This document shows, in pieces, positions 1 through 8,503 of a stretch of DNA of 64,000 bases. Both the position numbers and the translations under genes were made by a program. The stretch is from contig NZ_MVOI01000006.1 in the NCBI RefSeq assembly GCF_002283555.1, positions 62,001 through 126,000 of the forward strand, in the 5' to 3' direction. The stretch is from Rubrivirga sp. SAORIC476 (GTDB lineage Bacteria; Bacteroidota; Rhodothermia; Rhodothermales; Rubricoccaceae). Numbering within the stretch: position 1 is the first letter of the stretch; the number at the start of each line of letters is the position of its first letter. The notes beneath the pieces were generated by a model that did no database searches, was not told the DNA's origin, and saw nothing but the letters and a program-made list of their open reading frames with translations.

Positions 1-1
1 G

Positions 2-46
2 ACCGACAACATGATCCTGCGCCGGTGGCCCGGCGAGGACGCCTGA
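2..46 (+). CDS. ilvB: Acetolactate synthase large subunit, C-terminal end only (partial)
   Basis: An open frame enters from the left edge and ends at TGA 44-46, giving the last 14 residues TDNMILRRWPGEDA. The stop lies five bases before the ilvN ATG. The identity is inferred mainly from position, because the large catalytic subunit normally precedes ilvN; the fragment is too short for a family assignment on its own. Confidence 0.5.
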   Translation, partial: TDNMILRRWPGEDA

Positions 47-51
47 TCCCC

Positions 52-627
52 ATGACCACGTTCACCCAGCAGCAGCTCCTGCGCAAGCGCGCCAACGGCG
101 AGACCGTCCTCCACGACGCGCCCGAGGACCCGCAGACGCACGTCCTCTCGATCCTGATCGAGAACCATGCCGGCGCGCTCAACCGCGTCGTCAACCTGTT
201 CTCGGCGCGCAACCTGAACCTCGACAGCGTCTCCGTCGGCACGACCGAGGACCCGACCACGTCGCGGCTGACCGTCGTCACGACGGGCACGCGGCGGCAG
301 GTCCGCCAGGCGGTCCGCCTGGTGCGCCAGCTGCTCGACGTGCTGGCGCTCGACGAGTTCGTGCCTGGCGAGCCGGTCGTCGAGCGCGAGCTGTGCCTCG
401 CCAAGCTGGCCGCGACAGCCGCCGAGCGCTCCGGCCTGCTGGAGCTCGTCCGCGGCCTGGGCGCCAGCGTCGTCCATGCCGACCGCGAGGCGGTGACGGT
501 CGAGGTGACCGGCACGGCCTCCGAGGTCGACGCCTTCATCGAGGTCGTCAGCGAGCACGGCCTCCTCGAGGTCGCCCGCTCGGGTCGCCTCGTCCTCCAT
601 CGACAGCGGCACCTGTCGCTCCCCTGA
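52..627 (+). CDS. ilvN: Acetolactate synthase small (regulatory) subunit
   Basis: The 191-residue product is the regulatory subunit of acetohydroxyacid synthase, which carries valine feedback control in the first shared step of valine, leucine and isoleucine synthesis. An ACT domain starts near residue 29 ([16 protein letters not shown]) and is followed by the C-terminal half typical of IlvN. The ATG at 52 was preferred to an in-frame GTG at 25, because the GTG start would overlap the preceding frame and adds an unconserved leader. It sits directly after the presumed ilvB end and before ilvC, so one operon is likely. Confidence 0.9.
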   Translation: MTTFTQQQLLRKRANGETVLHDAPEDPQTHVLSILIENHAGALNRVVNLFSARNLNLDSVSVGTTEDPTTSRLTVVTTGTRRQVRQAVRLVRQLLDVLALDEFVPGEPVVERELCLAKLAATAAERSGLLELVRGLGASVVHADREAVTVEVTGTASEVDAFIEVVSEHGLLEVARSGRLVLHRQRHLSLP

Positions 628-730
628 CCGTCGCCGCCTCGGCCCCGAGACGGACCGACACGAGGGCGCGCCACCGGCGCCCCTGCGGGTGCCCTCCCGT
701 CCCCTGATCCTGTACCCCCGACTCTCTAAC

Positions 731-1768
<1,038 letters not shown>

Positions 1769-1849
1769 CCTGACGACCGCCCTTTTGCGTGTCGCGTGTG
1801 CTTCCGCACGAGCGCCCGCCACGCAGCACGTACCACGCCACGAGGCCCC

Positions 1850-3145
1850 ATGACCATCACCGAAGCCATCCTCGCCCAGCACGCCGGGCGGGACCGCGTG
1901 AGCCCGGGCGAGACCGTCTGGATCGACGTCGACACCCTCATGACGCACGATGTCTGCGGGCCGCCGACCATCGAGATCTTCCAGCGCGAGTTCGGCCGCG
2001 ACGCCAAGGTGTGGGACAAGGAGGGACTGGCGATCATCCCCGATCACTACATCTTTACGGCGGACCAGCACGCGCACCGCAACATCCAGATCCTGCGCGC
2101 CTTCGCCGCCGAGCAGGACCTGCCGCACTACTACGACGTGGGCGGCGACCGCTACAAGGGCGTCTGCCACATGGCGCTGGCGGAAGAAGGCTTCAACCGG
2201 CCCGGCACGACGCTCTTCGGCACCGACAGCCACACCTGCACGTCGGGCGCCTTCGGGCTGTTCTCGACCGGCATCGGCAACACCGACGCGGCGCTCATCA
2301 TGGGGACGGGCAAGATCTGGGTCAAGGTGCCCGAGTCGATGCGGTTCGTGTTCGAGGGCGAGCTGCCGCCCTACCTGATGGCCAAGGACCTGATCCTGGC
2401 CGTCATCGGTGACATCGGGACGGACGGCGCGACGTACCGAGCGATGGAGTTCGATGGGCAGGCCGTCTACGACCTCTCGGTCGAGGAGCGGATGACGCTC
2501 TGCAACATGGCCATCGAGGCGGGCGGCAAGAACGGCATCATCCAGCCGGACGCCAAGACGATGGACTACACGCGCGCCCGGACGGACCGCGCCTTCTCGC
2601 CGGTCTACACCTCGCCGGACGCCCGTTTCCACTCCGAGCGCGTCTACGACGTGAGCACGATGGAGCCGCTCGTCGCCAAGCCGCACGCGCCGGACAACAA
2701 GGCGCCCGTCTCCGAGGTCGCCGGAACGAAACTCGACCGCGCCTACATCGGGTCCTGCACCGGCGGCAAGCTGGAGGACTTCGTGGCCGCGGCCAAAATC
2801 CTGAAGGGCCAGGAGGTCAAGGTGGACACGTACGTCGTCCCGGCCACGACCGACGTCCGAAAGGCGCTGTGGACGAAGGAGGTCGACGGCGAGACGCTGG
2901 CAAGCATCTTCGAGGCGGCCGGCGCCAAGATCGGCCTCTCGTCCTGCGCCGCCTGCCTCGGCGGCCCCGTCGACACGTTCGGCCGGACGCACGGCGACGA
3001 GGTCGTGATCTCGACGACCAACCGCAACTACCCCGGCCGGATGGGCTCCAAGCAGTCGGCCGTCTACCTCGCCTCGGCGCTCACGACGGCCGCCTCGGCG
3101 CTGTCCGGCGTCATCACCGATCCCCGCGACGTGCTCGTCGCCTGA
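1850..3145 (+). CDS. leuC: 3-isopropylmalate dehydratase large subunit
   Basis: The 431-residue aconitase-family subunit isomerises isopropylmalate in leucine synthesis and binds a 4Fe-4S cluster. Cluster cysteines are visible at C303 (GSCTGGK) and C366/C369 (SSCAACLGG), and the substrate loop GTDSHTCTSGAFG is at 124-136. Length is closer to the compact LeuC/homoaconitase-like branch than to the ~466-residue enterobacterial form, so activity on homoaconitate-type substrates cannot be excluded. The ATG at 1850 gives the natural start MTITEAIL. leuD follows after 43 bases. Confidence 0.94.
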   Translation: MTITEAILAQHAGRDRVSPGETVWIDVDTLMTHDVCGPPTIEIFQREFGRDAKVWDKEGLAIIPDHYIFTADQHAHRNIQILRAFAAEQDLPHYYDVGGDRYKGVCHMALAEEGFNRPGTTLFGTDSHTCTSGAFGLFSTGIGNTDAALIMGTGKIWVKVPESMRFVFEGELPPYLMAKDLILAVIGDIGTDGATYRAMEFDGQAVYDLSVEERMTLCNMAIEAGGKNGIIQPDAKTMDYTRARTDRAFSPVYTSPDARFHSERVYDVSTMEPLVAKPHAPDNKAPVSEVAGTKLDRAYIGSCTGGKLEDFVAAAKILKGQEVKVDTYVVPATTDVRKALWTKEVDGETLASIFEAAGAKIGLSSCAACLGGPVDTFGRTHGDEVVISTTNRNYPGRMGSKQSAVYLASALTTAASALSGVITDPRDVLVA

Positions 3146-3151
3146 CACCGC

Positions 3152-3177
3152 CCGCCTCGGCGGCGCGCCCGAGGCGG
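3152..3177. repeat. REP-like palindrome (CCGCCTCGG family), leuC-leuD gap
   Basis: CCGCCTCGG and its reverse complement CCGAGGCGG are separated by 8 bases, directly after the leuC stop. It is one of at least nine similar copies in this window. There is no T-run, and leuD continues downstream, so a terminator role is unlikely. Confidence 0.6.
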
Positions 3178-3188
3178 ACACCCCGACC

Positions 3189-3752
3189 ATGAACGACTTC
3201 ATCCGCGGCAAGGCCTACGTGCTCGGCGACCACGTCGACACGGACCAGATCATCCCGGCCCAGCACCTCGTCTACAGCCTCACCGACCCCGAGGAGCGGA
3301 AGCTCTACGGCACCTACGCGCTCTCGTCGGTGCCGCCGGAGCAAGCGGGCCTGCCGGAGGGGAACGTCCCGTTCGTGGCCGAGGGCGAACACCGGAGCGA
3401 GTACGCCGTGATCGTGGGTGGCGGAAACTTTGGCTGCGGCTCCAGCCGCGAGCACGCGCCGTTCGCGCTCCGCGAGGCGGGCATCGAGGCGGTCGTGGCG
3501 GAGAGCTACGCGCGCATCTTCTACCGCAACGCCGTCGACGGCGGCTTCCTGGCGCCGTTCGAGTCGCCGGAGGCCCTGAACGACAAGGTCCGCACCGGCG
3601 ACGAGGTGGAGTTGGACACGAAGGCGGGCACGTTCACGAATGTGACGACCGGCGAGAGCTGGGCGCTCCAGCCGCTCGGCGACGTAGCAGCCATCCTGGA
3701 GGCGGGCGGCGTGTTCGAGTACGCCCGTCAGCAGGGCCTCATCCCAGCCTGA
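3189..3752 (+). CDS. leuD: 3-isopropylmalate dehydratase small subunit
   Basis: The 187-residue swivel-domain partner of LeuC completes the isopropylmalate isomerase. The signature GGGNFGCGSSREHAPFAL is at residues 77-94, and DHVDTDQIIP at 14-23 is the usual N-terminal motif. The gene is adjacent to leuC and in the same orientation; leuA and leuB are not in the window. Confidence 0.95.
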   Translation: MNDFIRGKAYVLGDHVDTDQIIPAQHLVYSLTDPEERKLYGTYALSSVPPEQAGLPEGNVPFVAEGEHRSEYAVIVGGGNFGCGSSREHAPFALREAGIEAVVAESYARIFYRNAVDGGFLAPFESPEALNDKVRTGDEVELDTKAGTFTNVTTGESWALQPLGDVAAILEAGGVFEYARQQGLIPA

Positions 3753-3870
3753 CCGGGCCCTGAAGCGCGATTCGGTGGAGACCCCGTGCGGCCTCTGTAG
3801 AGGGCGTGCGTGGGGGAGACAGAGGCGGCGAGAAGGCGCGGTGGGCCGTGTAGGACGGAAGCGGTTCGGG

Positions 3871-3908
3871 AAGCGCTTCGCTGTTAAGCGGTTGTGAGGC
3901 AAGCGCTT
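3871..3908. promoter_or_regulatory. Paired AAGCGCTT palindromes, possible LacI-family operator
   Basis: The 8-base palindrome AAGCGCTT occurs at 3871-3878 and again at 3901-3908, 30 bases apart (about three helical turns). The outer flanks extend the symmetry (GGAAGCGCTT ... AAGCGCTTCC). LacI/GalR-family operators have this kind of core. No regulator gene is nearby, so function is inference. Confidence 0.3.
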
Positions 3909-3976
3909 CCGGAAGCGAAGGGGGCCAACGGAAGGAGGGGCGAGTCGTTGGAGAGACATCCCAACCCCGCACCCCG

Positions 3977-4111
3977 ATGACCACCCGTCTCCGCTTCCCG
4001 GCCCTCTTCGATTTCTTCGTCCACCCGCCGATGCAGGACCGTCCCGTCCGCGTCGCGCTGGCGACGGGCCTCGCTGCCGTCGTGGCCGTCGTTGGCATCC
4101 TCGCGGTGTAG
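3977..4111 (+). CDS. Small single-span membrane protein, hypothetical
   Basis: This is a 44-residue frame with a polar N-terminal half followed by one clear hydrophobic segment (VALATGLAAVVAVVGILAV) reaching the stop. It lies in an otherwise gene-poor stretch after leuD, downstream of the paired AAGCGCTT sites. No family is recognised. Codon use is GC-rich like its neighbours. Translation is plausible but unproven. Confidence 0.35.
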   Translation: MTTRLRFPALFDFFVHPPMQDRPVRVALATGLAAVVAVVGILAV

Positions 4112-4212
4112 CGTCGCGGCCCTCCGCTCGGCCTGTGGAGGAGACGCAGACGCGCCGTGAATCCGCCGCGCGTCGGTCGGTTCGTGTGCAACGAGCCGGG
4201 ACGAGCGCGTTC

Positions 4213-4389
4213 ATGTCTCCCACCGACATCGATCCCACCCTGATGCTTCGTCTTCCTCTGCTCGCGGGCCTCGGCGCGGCTGCCCACCGTTGGCAGGCCT
4301 CGTTCTGGGGCGCCTCCGCCACGCGCGTCCGCACGACGCCGTGGCACATGGACACGCTCCGCCGCACGGCGCCTCGCCGCGTGGGCTGA
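4213..4389 (+). CDS. Small hypothetical protein
   Basis: A 58-residue frame begins MSPTDIDPTLMLRLPLLAG, is weakly hydrophobic near the start and basic at the C-terminus. No family is recognised. An upstream in-frame start at 4135 would lengthen it with a strongly basic leader, which looks non-coding. The remainder of the leuD-4482 gap shows no further supportable gene. Confidence 0.3.
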   Translation: MSPTDIDPTLMLRLPLLAGLGAAAHRWQASFWGASATRVRTTPWHMDTLRRTAPRRVG

Positions 4390-4448
4390 GCCCTCCCGCC
4401 TCGGGGACGCCGAGGCCGGAATCACGCCGTCCGCACCCGGGCGGGGCC

Positions 4449-4456
4449 TAGCTTTC
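4449..4456 (+). promoter_or_regulatory. Core promoter -7 element, TAGCTTTC
   Basis: It fits the Bacteroidota-type TAnnTTTG element and lies 25 bases before the next ATG. The same motif recurs at similar distance before many genes here. Confidence 0.45.
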
Positions 4457-4481
4457 TGGGCCCCGCCCGTTTTCGTTTCCG

Positions 4482-4877
4482 ATGCCCGCTCCCCTCCCTG
4501 GCGACCTCGCCCGCCTGACCCGTTTCGTCGCCACAGGGGCGGTCGTGGCGACCGTGCTCGTCGTGTTCCTGACGGCGGGCGAGCGGCCGTGGCAGTCCGT
4601 CGCCGCGGTCGTGATGATCGCGCTGCTGCCGTACGTCGCGTTCGTGGCGCTGGCGCGGTGGGTGTCGGGCGTGTTCGAGGCCGAGGCGGTCGTGTTCGGC
4701 GGCCTTGTGCTGGCCATGTTCTTCGCCGTCGGGCTGTACGCGATGGCGTACTGGATCGCGCCGGGGCCGCGGAGCGGCTCGGTGGCACTGGCGGTGCCGC
4801 TCTTCCAGTCGGTCGGCGTGGCGTTGGCGGGCGCGGGCGGGGCGTTCTTCCGGTGGCGCGCCCGCGCGCCTCGGTAG
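4482..4877 (+). CDS. Four-span membrane protein, hypothetical
   Basis: The 131-residue product is mostly hydrophobic, with about four membrane helices (near residues 14-30, 37-57, 68-88 and 98-118) and a basic C-terminus RWRARAPR. No enzyme motif or known family is recognised. It has its own TAGCTTTC promoter-like element, and it is followed by rpe, whose own promoter element lies across the stop of this gene. Confidence 0.65.
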   Translation: MPAPLPGDLARLTRFVATGAVVATVLVVFLTAGERPWQSVAAVVMIALLPYVAFVALARWVSGVFEAEAVVFGGLVLAMFFAVGLYAMAYWIAPGPRSGSVALAVPLFQSVGVALAGAGGAFFRWRARAPR

Positions 4878-4903
4878 CTTCGCCGGACGCCCTCGCTGAG
4901 CCC

Positions 4904-5569
4904 ATGATCCTCGCCCCCTCCGTCCTCGCCGCCGACTTCGGCCGCCTCGCCGCTCACGCCCGCGAGGCCCTCGACGCCGGGGCCGACTGGCTCCACATCG
5001 ATGTGATGGACGGCCACTTCGTGCCCAACATCTCGTTCGGCGCCCCGGTCATGCGCGGCCTCAAGACGCTCGTCGAGGAGACGAACACGCCGTTCGACGT
5101 CCACCTGATGATTGAGGAGCCGGACCGCTACCTGGAAGACTTCGCGGCGGTGGGCGCAGACCTCATCACGGTCCACGAAGAAGCCTGCCCACACCTCCAC
5201 CGGACAGTCCAGGCCATCCACGCGCTCGGCTGCCGAGCGGGCGTCGCCGTCAACCCGGCGACGCCGTTGGTCACGCTTGAGGAGATCGCGCCCGACCTCG
5301 ACCTCGTGCTCATCATGTCGGTCAACCCCGGCTTCGGGGGGCAGGCGTTCATCGAGGGCTCGGTCGGCAAGGTGCGGCGGTGCCGCCAGCTGCTCGCCGG
5401 GAGCGGCAGCCGGGCGCTGATCGAGGTCGACGGCGGCGTCACGCCGGCCAACGTCCGCAGCCTCACCGAGGCGGGGGCGGACGTGATCGTGGCGGGCAGC
5501 GCGGTCTTTCGCGGCGACGTGGCAGACAACGTCGCGGCCTTCCGCGAGGCCACCGTGACGCGAGCGTAG
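4904..5569 (+). CDS. rpe: Ribulose-phosphate 3-epimerase
   Basis: The 221-residue TIM-barrel enzyme interconverts ribulose-5-phosphate and xylulose-5-phosphate in the pentose phosphate pathway. Metal and catalytic signatures are present: APSVLAADF at the start, HIDVMDGHFVPNISFG near 33-48, DVHLMIE, MSVNPGFGGQ, and EVDGGV for phosphate binding. Full length for the family. A TAGCTTCG promoter-like element at 4874-4881 ends 22 bases before the ATG. A longer frame upstream is a shadow. Confidence 0.96.
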   Translation: MILAPSVLAADFGRLAAHAREALDAGADWLHIDVMDGHFVPNISFGAPVMRGLKTLVEETNTPFDVHLMIEEPDRYLEDFAAVGADLITVHEEACPHLHRTVQAIHALGCRAGVAVNPATPLVTLEEIAPDLDLVLIMSVNPGFGGQAFIEGSVGKVRRCRQLLAGSGSRALIEVDGGVTPANVRSLTEAGADVIVAGSAVFRGDVADNVAAFREATVTRA

Positions 5570-5621
5570 GCACCGGCGGCTGGGTGTGTGCGTAGACCCG
5601 ACCCGGAGACCCCACCACACC

Positions 5622-6533
5622 ATGTCGATGATCCCGCCTGCGGGGCGCCTGCTCCTCCTCCCGCTTCTCGTTCTCGCCGCCTGCGCCGCTCCGCCCGACC
5701 TCGGCACTCCGCCCGAGGCGGACGCACCCGCCGCCACCCACGGCCTCGACGCGGACGAACTCGCCGCCCTCCGCGGCCTCGGCTTTCCCGTCCTCATCCC
5801 GGACGACGTGGGCGACTTCGTACTCGACGGCTTCGAGGCCGAGACCGACGGGGCCTACGGCAGCTACACGCTCGACTACCGCCGCGCCGATGGCGCCTGC
5901 TTCGAGCTGACCGGCACCAATGAGGGGCTGGGCGGCCCCGAGTGGCCGCTCGTCTCTGCCCCGGTCCGCATCGCGTCGGTCGGCGTCACGACGCGCGTCT
6001 ACGAGGCCGCCGACGACCCCGGCGCGACGAGCGCGCAGGTCTGGGGATTGGGCACGGTCGTGTCGGACATCATCATGCTGGACGGGACGGGCATCCTGTT
6101 CATCAGCGACACGGACGGCGGGTGCCGCCCGCTGCCGTTCGAGGAGGGCGTGGCGCTGGTCGGCGGCCTCCAGCCGCTGCCCACAGGCCCCGTGCGCGCA
6201 CCGTCGACCGGCGGCGACCTCGGGGTGTTCGCGCCCGCCGAGGATCTGATGGACACGATGAACGCAGGCTCCTCGCCCCGCGTCGCCGCCGAGGCCTTGG
6301 CCGACCGCCTCGACGCGGCCGAGGTCCAGGTCGAGATCCTGTCCGAGACCTCGTACGAGGCCGTGGCCCTGGTGACGGCGCTCCGCCTCCGCGACGACTC
6401 GGTCCGCGACGAGCGGCTCCGTCTGACCTACGCGCCCTACGGCGACACCTGGGAGCTGGTCGCCGCCGGGCGGCAGGTCCGCTGCCAGCCCCGCCGCGGC
6501 GTGCAGGACTGGCACGACGGGCTCTGCCGGTAG
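5622..6533 (+). CDS. Lipoprotein, hypothetical
   Basis: The 303-residue protein opens with a lipoprotein signal (GRLLLLPLLVLAACAAPP; lipobox LAAC), so it is probably anchored in the periplasm. The mature part is acidic, with several cysteines (ACFELTG, GGCRPLP, VRCQPRR, GLCR) that could form disulfides. No domain is recognised. It ends just before the convergent rtcR gene. Confidence 0.75.
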   Translation: MSMIPPAGRLLLLPLLVLAACAAPPDLGTPPEADAPAATHGLDADELAALRGLGFPVLIPDDVGDFVLDGFEAETDGAYGSYTLDYRRADGACFELTGTNEGLGGPEWPLVSAPVRIASVGVTTRVYEAADDPGATSAQVWGLGTVVSDIIMLDGTGILFISDTDGGCRPLPFEEGVALVGGLQPLPTGPVRAPSTGGDLGVFAPAEDLMDTMNAGSSPRVAAEALADRLDAAEVQVEILSETSYEAVALVTALRLRDDSVRDERLRLTYAPYGDTWELVAAGRQVRCQPRRGVQDWHDGLCR

Positions 6534-6542
6534 AGAGGAGGC

Positions 6543-8156
6543 TCAGTCCCCCCGCACGTCGTCCCAGCTCAGGTCGAACGTCGCGAGGTACTTCCGCAGG
6601 CGGTCGGCGTCGTTGACGCGCTTGCGGCGCTTGCGCGACTCGGCGAAGAGCGTCCGGCCGGCGTCGGAGAGCGACCGCGACTGGCGGCACACGCGGACCA
6701 CGTCGGCTAGCTGGACGCAGACGAAGCGGTCGAGTCCGGCCACCGCCTCGGTATCCAGGACCTCGGCCAGGAGGGCGTCGTCCTCGGTGCGGTCGGCCCC
6801 GCGCCAGTGGCGGCGGAGACGGCCCGCCTCGGCGTCGACCGTCTCCTCGGTGATGCGGCCGCCGGGCGCGAGTGTCGCCATGCGGGTCACGGCGGCGTTG
6901 AGGTCGCGGAAGTTGGCCGTCCACGCCGCCTCGGGCGAGAGCGCGAAGCGGAGGAAGCGGGCGCGGGCGGGCGACGAGAAGCGAACCTGCCGACCGTTCT
7001 CCCGCTCGAACCGCGCCAGTTCGTAGTCCAGGTTCGGCTCGATGTCCTCCCGGCGGTCGGCCAGGCCGGGCAGCTCGTAGGTCCACAGGTCGATGCGCGC
7101 GAGCAGGTCGTCGCGGAACGTGCCCGCCGAGACGGCCTCGCGCAGGTCGCGGTTGGTGCCCGCGATCAGCTGGAAGTCGCTCCGGGCGTCGCTGTCGGCG
7201 CCGATGGGGAGGAACGCCTTCTCCTCCAGCGCCCGGAGCAGCATGGCCTGCTCGTCGAGCCCCAGTTCGCCGATCTCGTCCAGGAACAGGATCCCGCCGT
7301 CGGCCGCGCGCAGCAGGCCGGGCCGGGCGGCGACGGCGCCCGTGAACGCGCCCTTGACGTGTCCGAACAACGCCGAGGCCGCGGCGTCGCCACGGAGCGT
7401 GGCGCAGTTGATCTCGACGAACGGCCCCGCCAGCTGGGCGCGCGCCTTGCGCAGCTCGTAGATGCGCCGCGCGAGGCGGCTCTTGCCCGCGCCGGTCGGC
7501 CCGTTGAGCAGGATCGGCGCGCGCGAGTTGAGGGCCACTCGCTCCACCTCGTCGATGAGCGCGTTGAAGGCGCCGTTGCGCGTCTCGATGCCCGACTTCA
7601 GGAACTGCCGCGTGTCCTCGTGCCGCTGCGCCTCGCGTGACGCGATCCGGTCGTAGGTCGACAGGTCGAGGTCGATGATGCGGTGCGTGCCGACGGGGTC
7701 GCGCGGGTCCCCCTTCCGCCTCGGGCGCTTGGCGGGTGCGGTCTGCACGAGCCGCCCCGGCAGGTAGCGCGCCTCGGTGAGCAGGAAGAGGCAAATCTGG
7801 ACCACGTGCGTGCCCGTCGACAGGTGGACGAGGTAGTCCTCGGCCTCGGGGTCGAACGGGTAGTCGGCGACCACGTCGTGGAGCGTGGCGTAGACCTCCT
7901 CGAAGTCCCACGGGTCGGCCAGCGGGACCCGGTGCAGGCGCACCTCGGTCTCGGGCGCGACCATCTGGATGTCCTGGGCGACCAACTCGGCGAGGGCCTG
8001 GACCGGCGGCTGGTAGATCAGCTCGTAGCGGTCGAGGAGCAGGTCAGGCTGCTGCGCGAGGGCGACGCTGGGCCGCCAGCGGTTCCAGCGCGCGGCCTCG
8101 TCCGGGCCGCCCCGGTCGAGCGTGGAGCCGACGAGGCCGAAGGCGACGGTGGGCAT
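6543..8156 (-). CDS. rtcR: RtcR, sigma-54-dependent activator of RNA repair genes
   Basis: The 537-residue protein has an N-terminal CARF-type Rossmann domain (about residues 1-175, with the ligand-loop segment HLSTGTHVVQ at 111-120). An AAA+ sigma-54 interaction domain follows: Walker A GPTGAGKS 219-226, GAFTGA loop 269-274, Walker B ILFLDEIGEL 289-298. The C-terminus is a DNA-binding region. In studied bacteria RtcR senses RNA ends with 2',3'-cyclic phosphate and activates the rtc genes. Here it is divergent from ro60, with a -24/-12 promoter and phased repeats between them. All ATPase motifs needed for activation are intact. Confidence 0.95.
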   Translation of the reverse strand: MPTVAFGLVGSTLDRGGPDEAARWNRWRPSVALAQQPDLLLDRYELIYQPPVQALAELVAQDIQMVAPETEVRLHRVPLADPWDFEEVYATLHDVVADYPFDPEAEDYLVHLSTGTHVVQICLFLLTEARYLPGRLVQTAPAKRPRRKGDPRDPVGTHRIIDLDLSTYDRIASREAQRHEDTRQFLKSGIETRNGAFNALIDEVERVALNSRAPILLNGPTGAGKSRLARRIYELRKARAQLAGPFVEINCATLRGDAAASALFGHVKGAFTGAVAARPGLLRAADGGILFLDEIGELGLDEQAMLLRALEEKAFLPIGADSDARSDFQLIAGTNRDLREAVSAGTFRDDLLARIDLWTYELPGLADRREDIEPNLDYELARFERENGRQVRFSSPARARFLRFALSPEAAWTANFRDLNAAVTRMATLAPGGRITEETVDAEAGRLRRHWRGADRTEDDALLAEVLDTEAVAGLDRFVCVQLADVVRVCRQSRSLSDAGRTLFAESRKRRKRVNDADRLRKYLATFDLSWDDVRGD

Positions 8157-8179
8157 GGAAACGGGCTGGGTGAGGAGAT

Positions 8180-8199
8180 CCGCCTCGGGGCCGAGGCGG
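8180..8199. repeat. REP-like palindrome, rtcR leader
   Basis: CCGCCTCGG and CCGAGGCGG are separated by GG, 24 bases upstream of the rtcR start codon. It belongs to the dispersed family listed elsewhere. In this position it would form a hairpin in the rtcR leader RNA. Confidence 0.55.
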
Positions 8200-8320
8200 G
8201 TGGGGTTGAACGAGAGGACGCTTCCGTCCCGAACGCGGCTCCTCCCTCAGCGGGGGAGGCCGAGAGGGGCGAGTCGCGCATTGGGGGCACCACGAAGCGA
8301 GCTCGACGCAGCTCCATCTG

Positions 8321-8375
8321 ACGCGCGAGAATGATAAACCACGCGCGAGGTGTCGACGCAGCCGGGGCGTCGACA
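8321..8375. promoter_or_regulatory. Putative RtcR enhancer: direct repeats plus perfect inverted repeat
   Basis: ACGCGCGAG occurs at 8321-8329 and 8341-8349, exactly 20 bases apart (two helical turns). It is followed by a perfect 9-base inverted repeat, TGTCGACGC / GCGTCGACA, at 8351-8359 and 8367-8375. The cluster sits 70-125 bases upstream of the sigma-54 promoter, the usual place for enhancer sites of this activator class. Binding by RtcR is inference. Confidence 0.55.
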
Positions 8376-8443
8376 AACGTCCCCGTTCGTCCCAATGCAC
8401 GATTCCTGACTGGGAGGGGCGATTTTCTTCCGCCATCACGATC

Positions 8444-8459
8444 TGGCACGGTGCTTTCA
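8444..8459 (+). promoter_or_regulatory. Sigma-54 (-24/-12) promoter for the ro60 operon
   Basis: TGGCAC at 8444-8449, five spacer bases, then TTTCA at 8455-8459, against the consensus TGGCAC-N5-TTGCA. Only the G of the -12 GC doublet deviates. It lies 44 bases before the ro60 ATG, opposite rtcR, as expected for an RtcR target. Confidence 0.75.
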
Positions 8460-8503
8460 ATGACGGTGAGCGTCCCCGACGACTTCACCAGCCGGGGAAT
8501 GCC

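Noticed and set aside
25-51. GTG start for ilvN at 25
   Set aside because: It overlaps the end of the preceding frame and adds a basic leader; ATG 52 gives the family N-terminus.
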